From NCBI GenBank assembly GCA_902756345.1, contig CACVQR010000011.1, positions 62,001 to 126,000 on the forward strand: a stretch of 64,000 bases of DNA, written 5' to 3'. This document shows, piece by piece, positions 18,585 to 27,221 of this stretch (its first letter is position 1; every line of letters starts with the position of its first letter). This DNA is from Fibrobacter succinogenes. GTDB taxonomy: Bacteria > Fibrobacterota > Fibrobacteria > Fibrobacterales > Fibrobacteraceae. Under the pieces are notes generated by a model. It did not search any database, was not told the DNA's origin, and saw nothing but the letters and a program-made list of their open reading frames with translations. Position numbers and translations under genes: made by a program.

Positions 18585-18709
18585 AAACTAGTACGAAGTA
18601 GACAGTAGGAAGTTGGAAGTGGCCTGTGGAATGGAATTTCTCATTCCTCATCGCTAAAAGGTAGTAATAAGCAAAGGGGGCGCTTTTTCTTTCGTCTATT
18701 TTATTTATC

Positions 18710-18722
18710 TATATTTAGGGAC
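18710..18722 (+). promoter_or_regulatory. -10 element placed for a leaderless mRNA
   Basis: TATATT at 18710-18715 ends seven bases before the ATG at 18723. If it is the -10 element, transcription starts at or next to the start codon. No strong -35 is seen. Confidence 0.4.
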
Positions 18723-19685
18723 ATGAAGAAGATTATTACGGCCCTTTTCTCTCTGGCGGCAATCTCGTTTGCCGCAAACGTTCAAGTCCTCGCCCCCGAA
18801 GGCGCGGAATTTGCGCCCGACGCCCCGAACATGGTGCAGTCCATTGTTCGCGCCTCCGTGAGCCAGACGGGCAACACCCCGGTTGACGGCAGCGCCGAAA
18901 TCCAGCTGCGCACCAACGTCATGACCATGGGCTCTACCTTCGTGGTGGTTTGCGAACAGGTCAAGGACGGTTCCGTGGTCGGTAGCGGTAAACAAAAAGC
19001 CGGCTCCGTAGACGACCTCGACGTGGCCATTGAAGGTGCCGTGAAGTCCGCCCTTGCCAATACTGCTGACGATGCCGACGATGGCGCTTACGCTTCTACG
19101 GCATCTCGCTCCGCAGAACCCGAAGTCGTCGTGCTCGTGCCCGCCGACCGTAACGACGGCGATCCGAACGACAACTTTGCCCACAAGCGCCCCACCCGCA
19201 ACTACGTGAGCTACGGTCTGGGTGCCGCTATTTGGCACAACTACGAATTTGAAGACAAGAAATGGGGCCATAGTGTCGAACGCTCCTGGGAACAGGCTTT
19301 CGTATTCCACTATGCCCGCATTTTTGAAGTGATTCCGCAGGCCGCCATCACCATCGTGAACAACATGAACATGTCTTTTGGCGATGAATGGGAATGGCAC
19401 GAAACATTCTTGCTGGGTGGCCGTTTCTTCCCGAGCACCGGAACGATTACACCGTTCCTAGGTGCAGGTATCGGTCTCGGTATTCAGATAGACGACCACT
19501 ATAACGACAGCGATGAAAGCTTTGCAATCGGTCTTGCCGGTGGCGCAGAACTCGGTGTCATCTTCTTCCGCAATTCCGCGACCCAGCTCGAAGTTGGCTT
19601 TGCATGGGATGCCCTGTGGGATGGCTTTGAAAGCTTTGACCGTCGTTTCGGTGCCGGCAGCTTCTACATTGCTATCAACTACTAA
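18723..19685 (+). CDS. Secreted protein with C-terminal outer-membrane beta-barrel
   Basis: 320 residues. Cleavable signal peptide (about residues 1-18), a periplasmic-type N-terminal domain (about 19-115), a charged Ala/Asp linker, then a strand-rich region of about 190 residues (YVSYGLGAAIWHNYEF, FLLGGRFFP, ITPFLGAGIGLGIQI, AGGAELGVIFF) ending in SFYIAINY, as outer-membrane barrels do. No named family recognised. No Shine-Dalgarno close to the ATG; a -10 box seven bases upstream suggests a leaderless message. A strong terminator follows. Confidence 0.75.
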   Translation: MKKIITALFSLAAISFAANVQVLAPEGAEFAPDAPNMVQSIVRASVSQTGNTPVDGSAEIQLRTNVMTMGSTFVVVCEQVKDGSVVGSGKQKAGSVDDLDVAIEGAVKSALANTADDADDGAYASTASRSAEPEVVVLVPADRNDGDPNDNFAHKRPTRNYVSYGLGAAIWHNYEFEDKKWGHSVERSWEQAFVFHYARIFEVIPQAAITIVNNMNMSFGDEWEWHETFLLGGRFFPSTGTITPFLGAGIGLGIQIDDHYNDSDESFAIGLAGGAELGVIFFRNSATQLEVGFAWDALWDGFESFDRRFGAGSFYIAINY

Positions 19686-19712
19686 TTGCTAGTTGAAAGA
19701 GAATAAAAAAAG

Positions 19713-19739
19713 GTCATTGGCGTTTGCCAATGACTTTTT
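19713..19739 (+). terminator. Rho-independent terminator
   Basis: GTCATTGGC/GCCAATGAC perfect 9-bp stem, GTTT loop, TTTTT tail. An A-run precedes it, so it could act on both strands. Confidence 0.85.
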
Positions 19740-19761
19740 AAATGTTTAAAACCGCTTGTGA

Positions 19762-19845
19762 TTAACCGTAAATAAAACCGAGGGTCACAGCTACGGCAAC
19801 CAGCAACACGATTTGTTTAACGATTTGAAGTTCTCTTGAGTTCAT
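19762..19845 (-). CDS. Candidate 27-residue membrane peptide
   Basis: A short open frame starts at ATG 19845 and ends at TAA 19762. It encodes MNSRELQIVKQ followed by a hydrophobic run (IVLLVAVAVTLGFIYG) long enough to span the membrane. It lies alone between a terminator and the stop of the SGNH hydrolase gene, in otherwise noncoding DNA. The ribosome site is weak. The N-in charged, C-out hydrophobic layout is typical of real small membrane proteins, but chance cannot be excluded at this length. Confidence 0.4.
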   Translation of the reverse strand: MNSRELQIVKQIVLLVAVAVTLGFIYG

Positions 19846-19977
19846 GCCTATAAGATACATTTCTAGACTCCCAAAAGCCATATTGTAAGGAACGAATAAT
19901 TTTACAGCCGTAAACAGTGTGATATAGCTTACATTACAATAATCTTATTTCGCAAAAATCGCCGAAAAATCGCAAAA

Positions 19978-21168
19978 TTATTTCAACAATTCTTCGGGAA
20001 CGCATTCGGCCATGGCCTCGTAAGCCTTGGCGCTCGGGTGCAAATGGTCGCCGGAATCGAACCCGTTGCTGAACGCCTTCGGATTGTCGTGACCGCGCAC
20101 CGCCTTGTCAAAATCGACGCAGCCGTCAAAATCGGGGGCGGTGCGGAGCCATTCGTTGAATGCCGTGCGAATGATGTCGCGGTTTTCGTTGTAGGTGCGC
20201 CAGCCGTAAATCGGGAGTAGCGTGCCGCTGTAAATCTTGAGGCCGAGCTTGCGTGCATGCGTAATGTAGAGTGAACGCACGCCGTTGATGAGGTCGTCGG
20301 CCGTAGGCATATCACTCCAGGGGCGGAACTTGTTGACCTCGACACCGACCGGGTGGATGATATCGTTGATGCCGTGCTGCACGATGACAGCGCGTGCGCC
20401 CGCCACGTTCATCTCAATCGGGAAACGCGTGGCGCCTTTTAAACCGTAGGCCGCGTAGGTAATGCAACTGTATTCGCGGAGAATGCGCGTGCCGCTAACT
20501 GCGCGACGGATAATCGCCACATTGTTAAAGCCCTCGCGTGCGCAACGCAATGTGAGATAATCGGGCCAGTCCTGCGCCGTAATGGAATCGCCGAAGCACA
20601 CCAGCGCAAAGTTCTTTTCTTCGGTGAAAATGTCGATCGTGTTGAGAAAATAAATCCAGTTCGTTTTGCGCGTTAAGTCATCGGGGAGTGTCGCGGATTT
20701 TGCGAAGTTGCCGTAGCTGTACTTGCCGCCCGAAAGCGGGCCCGTAATCGCCGTGCCCGCGTTCATTTGTGTAAAATCAGCGAAGTACAGGCTCACGTCG
20801 AAAGTCTCGCCCGCAACGACATCGAATGCGATTTCATCGCTCAAAATCTCTTCACCCGCGGGAATCGTGCCAGAGGTACGGTCGCCGAACGTAATTGTTG
20901 TAGGCGCGTACTCGAACTGCGTGGCACTTGTTTCGCTGGCGGTGGACTGCGCGGAGGTTGCCTGGGAATGCGCGACATACGCTTCGCTAATCGTCACGGG
21001 TTCTGTGCCGGTGAGGTTCGAAAAATGGAACCGCAACTTGTTCCCCGAAAAGCACGCGCGAATCGGGTAACGCAGCGTCAAGTCCTTGGCGTAAGTCGCC
21101 TCTTTGCGGTCGGTAATGGAGGTGGCGTTTCCCCAGCAGGCAACCCATTTCGAAAAATTCTCTGGCAT
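19978..21168 (-). CDS. SGNH/GDSL hydrolase with N-terminal beta domain
   Basis: 396 residues from the ATG at 21168, chosen because GGAG lies seven bases upstream; an ATG ten codons earlier has no such site. The N-terminal part (about 1-175) is a beta-sandwich-like domain; the SGNH domain has FGDSITA (nucleophile S195), GIND and the catalytic DHLH pair (D374, H377). Such enzymes deacetylate carbohydrates or cleave esters. No signal peptide, so it is probably cytoplasmic. Followed upstream by the NhaC gene on the same strand with a 51-base gap; an operon is possible. Confidence 0.85.
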   Translation of the reverse strand: MPENFSKWVACWGNATSITDRKEATYAKDLTLRYPIRACFSGNKLRFHFSNLTGTEPVTISEAYVAHSQATSAQSTASETSATQFEYAPTTITFGDRTSGTIPAGEEILSDEIAFDVVAGETFDVSLYFADFTQMNAGTAITGPLSGGKYSYGNFAKSATLPDDLTRKTNWIYFLNTIDIFTEEKNFALVCFGDSITAQDWPDYLTLRCAREGFNNVAIIRRAVSGTRILREYSCITYAAYGLKGATRFPIEMNVAGARAVIVQHGINDIIHPVGVEVNKFRPWSDMPTADDLINGVRSLYITHARKLGLKIYSGTLLPIYGWRTYNENRDIIRTAFNEWLRTAPDFDGCVDFDKAVRGHDNPKAFSNGFDSGDHLHPSAKAYEAMAECVPEELLK

Positions 21169-21219
21169 ATTGACTCCGCAAAAGTTTGCAATGAGCAAAA
21201 ATAGAAAAATGTAAATCCG

Positions 21220-22656
21220 CTATACCAGTCGGCAAATCGGCAGCAGATACAAGAAGCATGCGCACAGCACGGAACTTGCAGGGGCATTGGCCGCGGCAAG
21301 CACCATCGCCGTCGCAACCGACCACGGCACAAGCGCAATCACCGTCACCGCCGTATCATAAAGATCAAGCGCGTGGGATTCGTTCTTGACGATTGCGTTT
21401 GGCTTATCGCCAGGTTTAACTGTGTCGCAACATTTTTTAGCGCCCGAAGCAGAATCTGTGTCAAGATTTTTCGTGAGTTGGTGGGTCAGAATGATGGTGA
21501 GCGTCTGGTTGCAAACAACGCAGGCCGTAACGCAAGAAGCCACGAGCGTCGCACAAAAAGAGTTTGTCCTGGTCGCGATTTTTTCGATCGCTGATTTTAG
21601 GGGCGCAAGCATCCCGGTCTCCTTGAAAATCCCCGCATAGCACCCCGCAATAACCACAATCCAGAACACGTTCAACATTGAAAGAAGTCCACCACCATTA
21701 ATCATCGGCGCGAGCTCTGGAGTACGGGCTTTGAACCCGAAAACAATCACTTGCAATACATCGGCTAAGGAATGTTTTTTGACAACAAAAGCAAGCGGTA
21801 AAGCCGCGAGAGCGCTCAGGAGCAATACCCGCGAAGACCGCACCCGGAGTACGGATAAAATAATCATCAAAACCGCAGGGAGAATGCACCACGGCGAAAG
21901 ACTGAATTCCTTTGCGAAAAGCGCTCGCACCGGTTCCGCCGAAAAATTGCCCGCAACATCGCTTGCCACGCTTAAACTCCCCGCAGCATTAACGCCGCTT
22001 GCGTAAGTCAAGCCGCCCGCCACCCCGCTTAAATCATTCGCGAAACCGCAGAGACCAACAACCAGATAAACGGCGCAACTCAAAAGCAATGGGAGCCAAG
22101 TGGTTTTCAGCATCCGCCGCACATTCGCATAAATATCCGTATTCGTAATGTTCGCCGTCAAAAGCGCCATCGAAGAAATCGGCGAAATCCTGTTCCCGAA
22201 ATACGCCCCCGCCAAAATGGCGCCGCCCACCCAGCAAGGCGACACGCCGAGCGCATGCCCCGCCGTCGCGCAAACCACGCCCACCGTTGCCGCCGTACCA
22301 AGCGCAGTCCCCGTCAAGAGCGACATCGCGCAGTTCAGCATGAATACCGCAAGCAAGAAACCGCCACCGTGAATAACCTTCACCGAATGCACCACCATCA
22401 GCGGGATTACACCACCCGCCCGCCACAAGGCTGTCAACAACCCGAGCAGTACAAACAAAATAAGAATTCCCTTCGCCGTGACAATGCCTCGCCCACACAT
22501 GGCAAGCACACGCCGCGCCCCATGCCCCCGCACAAGCGCATAACCTACAAAAAGCGCAAGCCCCGCCAGCATGGCAAACACCAGCTTCACCTTGAAGGCA
22601 AGCGCCGCCACCAAGACTGCTACGAACAAAAGAAGTGTACAAAGCTCCAGAAACAT
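21220..22656 (-). CDS. NhaC-family Na+/H+ antiporter
   Basis: 478 residues, about 11-12 membrane segments. Matches the NhaC family in size and motifs: GTALGTAATVGVVC, GGAILAGAYFGNRISPISS (conserved DNA-like turn with Arg), and late VVCNQTLTIILTHQL. A short cytoplasmic insert (about 405-430) is hydrophilic. The exchanged substrate may be Na+/H+ or an organic acid as in MleN; not decided here. No clear ribosome site before the ATG. Confidence 0.82.
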   Translation of the reverse strand: MFLELCTLLLFVAVLVAALAFKVKLVFAMLAGLALFVGYALVRGHGARRVLAMCGRGIVTAKGILILFVLLGLLTALWRAGGVIPLMVVHSVKVIHGGGFLLAVFMLNCAMSLLTGTALGTAATVGVVCATAGHALGVSPCWVGGAILAGAYFGNRISPISSMALLTANITNTDIYANVRRMLKTTWLPLLLSCAVYLVVGLCGFANDLSGVAGGLTYASGVNAAGSLSVASDVAGNFSAEPVRALFAKEFSLSPWCILPAVLMIILSVLRVRSSRVLLLSALAALPLAFVVKKHSLADVLQVIVFGFKARTPELAPMINGGGLLSMLNVFWIVVIAGCYAGIFKETGMLAPLKSAIEKIATRTNSFCATLVASCVTACVVCNQTLTIILTHQLTKNLDTDSASGAKKCCDTVKPGDKPNAIVKNESHALDLYDTAVTVIALVPWSVATAMVLAAANAPASSVLCACFLYLLPICRLV

Positions 22657-22728
22657 AGAGAGGTAAATTTAGATAAAAATGGGGAGCTTGAAAAATAGCT
22701 AATTTGCGGTTGCCTTGCTAGGTAGAAA

Positions 22729-23364
22729 ATGAGCGAGATTTCGTACAGCAAAAAGAATGACCGGATTGAATGCGTGCGTTACAAGGAATGGCGCAAGTCG
22801 TACCCGCCGCATACGCATACCGCCCACATGATCGTCGGCTATATTGAAGAGGGCCGCGTTTGCATGGTGCTGAACGGCGAGGCGAAAATTTATGGCGCCG
22901 GAGAACGGTTCCAAATTCCACCGAATACGTTGCACGAAATCAAAACTGTCGGCGACGAATGCTATTCGATGGCGGTGCTGTGTACCGCTTTAGAGGCCGA
23001 CGAGATTGTTGCTGAGGACTGCGCGCGGGATTATGAAAGTATAGTCGCGCGGTTAGATGAATTGCAAAAAAGCATCCTTGAAAATCCCGAAAACATTTAC
23101 TTGATAGAACAAATGGCGCATGATGCATGCATCAGCCCGTTCCACATGATACGCGAATTCAAAAAGGCCTTCGGACTCACGCCGCATCAGTTCCAGATGC
23201 AGTGCAAAGTCCGCAAGGCGCAAAAACTGCTCGAAGAAAGGCCCGCGGCCGAGGTGACCTTTGACGCTGGATTTTACGACCAAAGCCACATGGACCGCTG
23301 CTTTAAAAAAGTGGTCGGCTTGAGCCCGAAGGAATATAAACGCGCCGTGAAGACAGATGACTAA
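22729..23364 (+). CDS. AraC-family transcriptional regulator
   Basis: 211 residues. N-terminal cupin sensor (about 1-85: PPHTHTAHMIVGYIEEG, MVLNGEAKIYGAGERFQIPP) and C-terminal double HTH (about 110-207: LIEQMAHDACISPFHMIREFKKAFGLTPHQF; EVTFDAGFYDQSHMDRCFKKVVGLSPKEY). A shortened AraC protein. Convergent with a small cupin gene; a functional link to it is only suggested by position. Confidence 0.9.
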   Translation: MSEISYSKKNDRIECVRYKEWRKSYPPHTHTAHMIVGYIEEGRVCMVLNGEAKIYGAGERFQIPPNTLHEIKTVGDECYSMAVLCTALEADEIVAEDCARDYESIVARLDELQKSILENPENIYLIEQMAHDACISPFHMIREFKKAFGLTPHQFQMQCKVRKAQKLLEERPAAEVTFDAGFYDQSHMDRCFKKVVGLSPKEYKRAVKTDD

Positions 23365-23416
23365 TATGTCATTGCGAGACCGTAAGGGCGACGCAATCTC
23401 TTAGCATTACTTTTTC

Positions 23417-23444
23417 TGTCATCCCCGCGTAAGCGGGGATCTCC
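23417..23444. repeat. REP-like palindromic element
   Basis: GTC followed by ATCCCCGC/GCGGGGAT with a GTAA loop and CTCC after it. Immediately before it (23370-23399) lies a second GTCATTGCGAG element whose right side reads GACGCAATCTC. The same arrangement recurs inverted at 48767-48795. It may also end transcription of the AraC gene. Confidence 0.55.
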
Positions 23445-23849
23445 TTAACAAAGCGCCGGCATGAACTTCGCGAACAGATAAAGTCCCTGGTCGCCTGCGT
23501 CTACCTGGTGCGGGACTTTTGCCTGCATAATCGAGATGATGCCCGGAACGTATTCGAGCTTGGCGCCGTCATTGGTGCAAATGCCGCTCCCTGCGATAAC
23601 CTCGTGCGTTTCGAGCTGGGTTTCGTGAATGTGCGTTTTGATGCTCTTGTTCGGCGCAATTCTCACCAAGTGATAGCTGAACGTGCCGCCGGTATCTTTT
23701 GCGGTAATGATATGCTTGAGTTCTACCCCCTCGAAAGTCGGATGCTTGGACCACGCGATACCTTTGAAAGCGACCGTTTTGCCCGAGAGCCTGAGCTCGC
23801 CCACGTTGAATTTTTCAAAAATATCGTTACCGAGAATAGCTTTTTCCAT
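23445..23849 (-). CDS. Small cupin-domain protein
   Basis: 134 residues forming a single cupin barrel: HIHETQLETHEVIAGSG (metal-ligand His/Glu motif) and later VPHQVDAG. AGGAG stands seven to eight bases before the ATG. Could be a small enzyme or a ligand-binding protein; no substrate can be named. It faces the AraC gene end to end. Confidence 0.8.
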   Translation of the reverse strand: MEKAILGNDIFEKFNVGELRLSGKTVAFKGIAWSKHPTFEGVELKHIITAKDTGGTFSYHLVRIAPNKSIKTHIHETQLETHEVIAGSGICTNDGAKLEYVPGIISIMQAKVPHQVDAGDQGLYLFAKFMPALC

Positions 23850-23963
23850 GATTTTACTCCTATGATAGTGTTTCGTCCGCGACTTTTGCCAACTGTGTCG
23901 CGGTTATGCCCGAAATCTATACGAAGGGGTGCATGGAAAAATTGGACAAAATTGCGGAAATAC

Positions 23964-25295
23964 CTACATCTCTTCCAATGCAAACGGCAACATATACAGT
24001 GGCTTGAGTTGTAGTGTCCCGATGTGATCCACGTCTTTTTGTGAGAAAAGAATTCTGCGGTAAACTTTTCTGGAATATTTTTTGGCGAACTGGTCGATGG
24101 ATTCGTGGTTTCGTGCCGCCGAGGACTTGATTTCGACAGGGACAACCTTGTGGCCGTGCGATAGCAGAAAATCAATCTCGTAGTAATGCGTGCTGTTTTC
24201 TTTTTGCCAGGTGTGGTAATACAGTTCCCTGTCGCTTGATGCTATAATCTGGGCCGCGACATTTTCGTACAGGTAGCCTAAATCGGCATCCAGCTTGTCG
24301 CTCAGAAGTTTCTTGTAAATCTCGTTGGTCTGTTTCGAGTTATCGAACATCAGCGAGATAAAAAGTCCCGTGTCGGCGGCGTAGAGTTTGAACTTGTCCA
24401 AATCCTTTGTCTGTGCGAGAGCCGAGGCCGGGTTGGCTACGTGGTAGCAGGCAAGCACCGTCTTGGAGTCCATCAGTTCAAAAAAGCGTTCCTCGTCTTT
24501 TGGCGTTTTCTGCTTGCCTGTTGCCGTGGTGATGACGAAGTTCTTTTTCTTCAGCGCGAGCTGGCTCGGGATTGCCTTGTAGATGTTGGACAGGCGGCCC
24601 GTCGGGTCCAGTTTTTTCAAGTCGTCAAAATACAGGTCGTTTATTTTCCGCTTGATGCCGTCGATGACCTCGAAGTTTTCTTTGCGGATGTACGCGTCAA
24701 CTGCTTGCGGCATGCCGCCGACAGCCATGTAAAGCCGAAAGTCGCGCATCAGGCTTCTGTTGGTGGCGTTCCCGATGGGTGTCTTGGCCTTGTAGATTTC
24801 GCGTATCACCGCGGGATCTTTGCCAATAGCCCACATGAACTCCTCGTAATCCATGGGATAGACGTTAATCTTGTGCTCCTCGGAAGGGATGACGATTCCC
24901 TGGATGTTCTTTTTGATGGATATGAGCGACCCTGTTTCGATGTAGTCGTAGCGGCCATCTTGAACAAGGTATTTGATTGCCTGGCGCACCTTGGGCTGCA
25001 ACTGGATTTCGTCGAAGATAATCGCGGACTTACGTTCCTTGAGGTTCACGCCCGTCTCTGCCTGGAGGCGCAAAAAGAAAAGGTCCGGCTTGGAAATATC
25101 GCGAAAGACATCTAGCATTTCGTCTGTGACATTGGCGAAGTCAATCCGGATGTAGGATTCGTATTCGTTCTTGGCGAATTCCTCGGCGATGGTGGATTTG
25201 CCCACGCGCCGCGCCCCCTCCAGAAGGCAGGCGTACCGCCCGGAGTAAGTCTGTTTCCACTCCTTCAATTTGTCATATGCCTTGCGTTTGAACAT
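23964..25295 (-). CDS. DUF4143-type AAA ATPase
   Basis: 443 residues. N-terminal AAA domain with Walker A GARRVGKST (27-35) and Walker B AIIFDEIQ (about 89-96), sensor-like TGS, then the DUF4143 domain (about 205-405) whose end reads YYEIDFLLSHG and VPVEIKSS, a pattern of a PD-(D/E)xK-like nuclease fold. The family is common in accessory regions and is of uncertain function. GAGGAAG precedes the ATG. The upstream region carries three 23-bp iterated repeats and is shared with hsdM. Confidence 0.88.
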   Translation of the reverse strand: MFKRKAYDKLKEWKQTYSGRYACLLEGARRVGKSTIAEEFAKNEYESYIRIDFANVTDEMLDVFRDISKPDLFFLRLQAETGVNLKERKSAIIFDEIQLQPKVRQAIKYLVQDGRYDYIETGSLISIKKNIQGIVIPSEEHKINVYPMDYEEFMWAIGKDPAVIREIYKAKTPIGNATNRSLMRDFRLYMAVGGMPQAVDAYIRKENFEVIDGIKRKINDLYFDDLKKLDPTGRLSNIYKAIPSQLALKKKNFVITTATGKQKTPKDEERFFELMDSKTVLACYHVANPASALAQTKDLDKFKLYAADTGLFISLMFDNSKQTNEIYKKLLSDKLDADLGYLYENVAAQIIASSDRELYYHTWQKENSTHYYEIDFLLSHGHKVVPVEIKSSAARNHESIDQFAKKYSRKVYRRILFSQKDVDHIGTLQLKPLYMLPFALEEM

Positions 25296-25316
25296 GCTTC
25301 CTCGCCGTTTTTATCC

Positions 25317-25406
25317 AAAAATTATAGTTTTTTCAACATAAATATACCCTAAAATTATAGATATTTCAACATAAAATCTGTTAAAAATTATAGATTTTTC
25401 AACGAA
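25317..25406. repeat. Three iterated 23-bp repeats
   Basis: Units start at 25317, 25351 and 25384, each AAAATTATAG, then a T-rich five to six bases, then TTCAAC and an A-rich end. Spacing is 34 and 33 bp, about three helical turns, so all would face the same side of the helix. They lie directly upstream of the DUF4143 ATPase gene and 145-234 bp before the hsdM start. Confidence 0.75.
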
Positions 25407-25459
25407 ATTGACAATAATTGTGGAAAATTGACGAAATTTCGGTAAAAAGGGCAATTTTG

Positions 25460-25484
25460 AACTGTCGCAAAATTTGCGACAGTT
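25460..25484. promoter_or_regulatory. Perfect 25-bp palindrome
   Basis: AACTGTCGCAAA, a central A, then TTTGCGACAGTT: 12-bp perfect arms. No T-run follows. It is 66 bp upstream of hsdM, the right place for an operator. Confidence 0.6.
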
Positions 25485-25550
25485 GGAATATCTTTGAGTT
25501 TTCCTCTCCCCTGTCACTCCATTGTCATTCCATTATTATATATTTCCGGC

Positions 25551-27140
25551 ATGCCTAGAACAAAATCGACTTCCGCGCAGTCTGCGCCCGCAAAAAAGAA
25601 ATCCGTCCCCGAAAAGTCCGTAGAGGCGTCCCTCTGGGAGTCTGCGAACAAGTTGCGCGGCAGCGTGGAACCCGCCGAATACAAGCACGTGGTGCTTTCG
25701 TTAATCTTCCTCAAGTTTGCAAGCGACAAGTTCGAGGAACAGCGCGAAAAGCTCATCGCCGCCGGCCGCCAGAAATACGTGGAAATGCCCGAGTTCTACA
25801 ACAAGGACAACGTCTTTTACCTGGAAGAAACTTCCCGCTGGAGCTTTATCATCGAGCATGCCCGCCAAAGCGACATTGCGCTCCTGATCGATACCGCGCT
25901 TGCGAACATCGAAAAGAAGAACAAGGCGTTGCGCGGGGCGCTCCCCGACAACTATTTCTCGCGTCTGCAGCTCGACACCGCAAAACTCGCGGCGCTCATC
26001 AGCGACATCGACGGCATCGACACCATCAAGGACAAGGAACAGGATGTCGTTGGCCGCGTCTATGAATATTTCCTCGGCAAGTTCGCCATCGCCGAAGGCA
26101 AGGGCAAGGGCGAATTCTATACGCCCAAGACAATCGTCGGACTCATCGCCGAAATGATTGAACCCTACCGCGGCAAGATTTACGACCCCTGCTGCGGTTC
26201 GGGTGGCATGTTCGTGCAGAGCATGAAGTTTATCGAGGCGCATCACGGCAACAAACGCGAAGTCTCCGTATATGGTCAGGAATACACCGGCACCACGTAC
26301 AAACTAGCGAAGATGAACCTCGCCATCCGCGGCATCTCCGGAAACCTTGGCGACAAACCCGCCGACACCTTTGCCGAAGACCAGCACAAGGATTTGAAGG
26401 CTGACTTTATCATGGCGAACCCGCCGTTCAACCAAAAATCGTGGCGTGCCGAAAACGAACTCCTCGACGACCCGCGCTGGAAAGGCTACACCGTGCCGCC
26501 TACGAGCAACGCGAACTACGGCTGGATTCTGAACATCCTCTCGAAACTCTCCGAAAACGGCGTGGCAGGCTTTTTGCTCAGCAATGGTGCCCTCAGCGGC
26601 GAAGGCGACGAACAGCAAATCCGCAAGGAACTTTTGCAGAACGACAAGGTCGAGGCAATCCTCATTCTGCCCCGCAACATGTTCTACTCCACCGACATCA
26701 GCGTGACGCTCTGGATTCTGAACAACAACAAGACCGCCCGCGAAGTCAAGGTCGGCGATGCCATGCGCAAGTACCGTAACCGCAAAGGCGAAGTGCTCTT
26801 TATGGACCTGCGCCAGATGGGCGAACCCTTCGAAAAGAAATACACCCAGTTCAGCGCCGAGGACATCGCAAAAATCAGCGGCACCTACCACAAGTGGCAA
26901 ACGCAGAAAATCAAGGACGAACCCGAATACTGCGCCACCGCTACCCTCAAGGAAATCGAGGCGAAAAACTGGTCGCTCGTGCCGAGCAAGTACATTGAAT
27001 TCAGGAACCGCGACGAGACCGTGAACTTTGACGAAAAGATGCGTGAACTCCAAGCGGGAATGCGCACCCTCCTCAAGGCCGAAAAAGAAAGCGAAAAGGA
27101 ACTCGCCAAAGTGTTCAAGAACCTGGGATTTGAATTGTAG
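25551..27140 (+). CDS. hsdM: Type I restriction-modification DNA methyltransferase
   Basis: 529 residues from the ATG at 25551; the frame is open to a TTG further upstream, but that stretch has no coding character. An N-terminal HsdM helical domain (ASLWESANKLRG, EYKHVVLSLIFLKFASDKFEE) precedes the adenine-methyltransferase core: SAM motif DPCCGSGGMF (about 211-220) and catalytic NPPF (about 290-293), then a target-facing C-terminal helix bundle. It methylates DNA at sites chosen by HsdS and forms the core of the HsdRMS complex. No Shine-Dalgarno; TATATATT ends about seven bases before the ATG. Confidence 0.96.
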   Translation: MPRTKSTSAQSAPAKKKSVPEKSVEASLWESANKLRGSVEPAEYKHVVLSLIFLKFASDKFEEQREKLIAAGRQKYVEMPEFYNKDNVFYLEETSRWSFIIEHARQSDIALLIDTALANIEKKNKALRGALPDNYFSRLQLDTAKLAALISDIDGIDTIKDKEQDVVGRVYEYFLGKFAIAEGKGKGEFYTPKTIVGLIAEMIEPYRGKIYDPCCGSGGMFVQSMKFIEAHHGNKREVSVYGQEYTGTTYKLAKMNLAIRGISGNLGDKPADTFAEDQHKDLKADFIMANPPFNQKSWRAENELLDDPRWKGYTVPPTSNANYGWILNILSKLSENGVAGFLLSNGALSGEGDEQQIRKELLQNDKVEAILILPRNMFYSTDISVTLWILNNNKTAREVKVGDAMRKYRNRKGEVLFMDLRQMGEPFEKKYTQFSAEDIAKISGTYHKWQTQKIKDEPEYCATATLKEIEAKNWSLVPSKYIEFRNRDETVNFDEKMRELQAGMRTLLKAEKESEKELAKVFKNLGFEL

Positions 27141-27221
27141 CGTGATGGAAAGCAGGCACTATTGCATACAAAAGCGGACGAATGTATATTAAGGCAAAAT
27201 GATTAACCTTTAAGGAACTGC

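Noticed and set aside
23370-23444. Possible CRISPR or tRNA-like structure
   Set aside because: Two unrelated palindromes in tandem, no cloverleaf and no regular repeat-spacer pattern.
25311-25517. 68-codon minus-strand frame upstream of the DUF4143 gene
   Set aside because: Its second half is just the translation of the three iterons (VEKSIIF, VEISIIL, VEKTIIF); better explained as a repeat region.
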